Source of the DNA: Bacteroidales bacterium H5
GTDB taxonomy: Bacteria > Bacteroidota > Bacteroidia > Bacteroidales > Muribaculaceae
DNA: 64,000 bases
Reading direction: 5' to 3'
Assembly: GCA_001701225.1 (NCBI GenBank)
Contig: DAAQ01000010.1
Span: 62,001 to 126,000 of the forward strand
The stretch's first letter is position 1, and each line of letters begins with the position of its first letter. This document shows positions 63,633 to 64,000 of the stretch, one piece after another. The notes beneath the pieces were generated by a model. It saw nothing but the letters and a program-made list of their open reading frames with translations. It was not told the DNA's origin and did not search any database. Both the position numbers and the translations under genes were made by a program.

Positions 63633-63735
63633 AGCGCCAAGCCTTCGGACTCCCGGTGACGGATCCTGTGCATGAGGAGAGAGGAGAGGACCGTCTGCCG
63701 GAGCCCGGCGTACAGAAAGGGCTTGGCGCTCTTTT
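63633..63735 (+). terminator. Long structured 3' region/terminator of the DUF349 gene
   Basis: An 11-bp perfect closing stem (63633-63643 with 63720-63730) encloses 76 nt that can fold further, including GACGG with CCGTC (63658 region with 63691 region) and CTCC with GGAG. The stem is followed by CTTTT. It acts as a terminator or could be a small RNA processed from the 3' end; the gene on the right starts 59 nt later. Confidence 0.5.
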
Positions 63736-63788
63736 GTGCCCTGCCGACGCCGATGTGCGTCAGGCTTTTTTAATCTGACCGATTGCAA

Positions 63789-64000
63789 ATGTTCCAAAGG
63801 GGAAAATACGGACGATTCATACACACACTGTTCGCGCTTGTCGACTTTGTGGTGCTCAACTGCGCCTTCTTTGTCACAGTCACGCTCAACCCGGGTGTCG
63901 CCGACCTGCACACCCGTCTGGTGTGGCTGCTGCTCAATGTGGCATATATCCCGGCTGCGCTGTGGGTGAGCGACGTGTATCGCGAGCGCTATCTGCGCAT
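63789..64000 (+). CDS. Polyprenyl-phosphate sugar phosphotransferase (WcaJ-like), N-terminal part
   Basis: The frame is open from the ATG at 63789 to the window edge, giving 70 codons. The text is an N-terminal membrane region: 'YGRFIHTLFALVDFVVLNCA' with a first helix, then 'RLVWLLLNVAYIPAALWVSD' with a second, and a basic Arg-rich turn. This start is typical of exopolysaccharide or capsule-priming sugar transferases (undecaprenyl-phosphate glucose phosphotransferase family) in Bacteroidales. The catalytic C-terminal domain is outside the window, so the family call rests on this N-terminal pattern alone. Confidence 0.65.
   Translation, partial: MFQRGKYGRFIHTLFALVDFVVLNCAFFVTVTLNPGVADLHTRLVWLLLNVAYIPAALWVSDVYRERYLR

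Noticed and set aside
1..64000. CRISPR arrays, tRNA or rRNA genes, complete insertion sequences.
   Set aside because: I looked for regular short repeats, tRNA-like cloverleaf ends, rRNA text and transposase motifs and found none that I could support.

Overview
The window reads as a chromosomal segment of a GC-rich gut Bacteroidales, most likely in or near the family Muribaculaceae. The support is: tandem SusC/SusD pairs, a hybrid two-component regulator (HTCS), FAS1 (fasciclin) surface lipoproteins, type IX secretion (T9SS) C-terminal tails, promoters of the Bacteroidetes form TAnnTTTG, lipoprotein signals with acidic residues after the cysteine, and coding sequence that looks well above 50% GC (Bacteroides itself is lower). 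The genus is an inference; no rRNA or tRNA gene was seen.

Bases 1-44,524 form one large polysaccharide utilisation locus. On the minus strand, an apparent operon starting near 16,060 encodes two clan GH-D alpha-galactosidase-like enzymes (one with a T9SS tail), an HTCS regulator, a sialate O-acetylesterase-type SGNH esterase, a GH36 alpha-galactosidase, an unclassified six-hairpin glycosidase and a GH110 alpha-1,3-galactosidase that runs off the left edge. Upstream of it, with its own promoter and flanked by hairpins, is a T9SS-tagged FG-GAP propeller protein (16,242-18,236). Upstream again is a second minus-strand operon (18,406-34,170): FAS1 - SusC - SusD - FAS1 - FAS1 - SusC - SusD. Divergent from it, on the plus strand, are GH95 and GH29 fucosidases, a GH2 beta-mannosidase-like enzyme, a GH3 enzyme and a ROK sugar kinase (34,584-44,524). 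Together these suggest capture, import and trimming of a glycan rich in terminal alpha-galactose and fucose, possibly acetylated and with beta-linked hexose or mannose. Blood-group or alpha-Gal-bearing host glycans fit best, but a plant glycan is not excluded.

From 44,604 to 50,927 is an envelope module: a basic periplasmic DUF4890/Spy-like protein, then (in transcription order) a LytS-type kinase, a LytTR response regulator and a PepSY-like protein, and divergently an RND efflux pump with no adaptor or outer-membrane partner beside it. An inverted repeat lies in the divergent promoter region. From 51,140 to 56,146 lies a xusABC-like xenosiderophore uptake operon (TonB receptor, DUF4374 lipoprotein, PepSY membrane protein), closed by a terminator. 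Next come a Bcr/CflA-type MFS exporter, a PAS-LuxR regulator, and a MalS-like GH13 protein whose active-site residues are altered.

The right end carries a paired inverted hairpin repeat (60,042-60,253), an alpha/beta-hydrolase lipoprotein, a DUF349 coiled-coil protein with a structured 3' region, and the start of a membrane sugar transferase of the polysaccharide-priming type.
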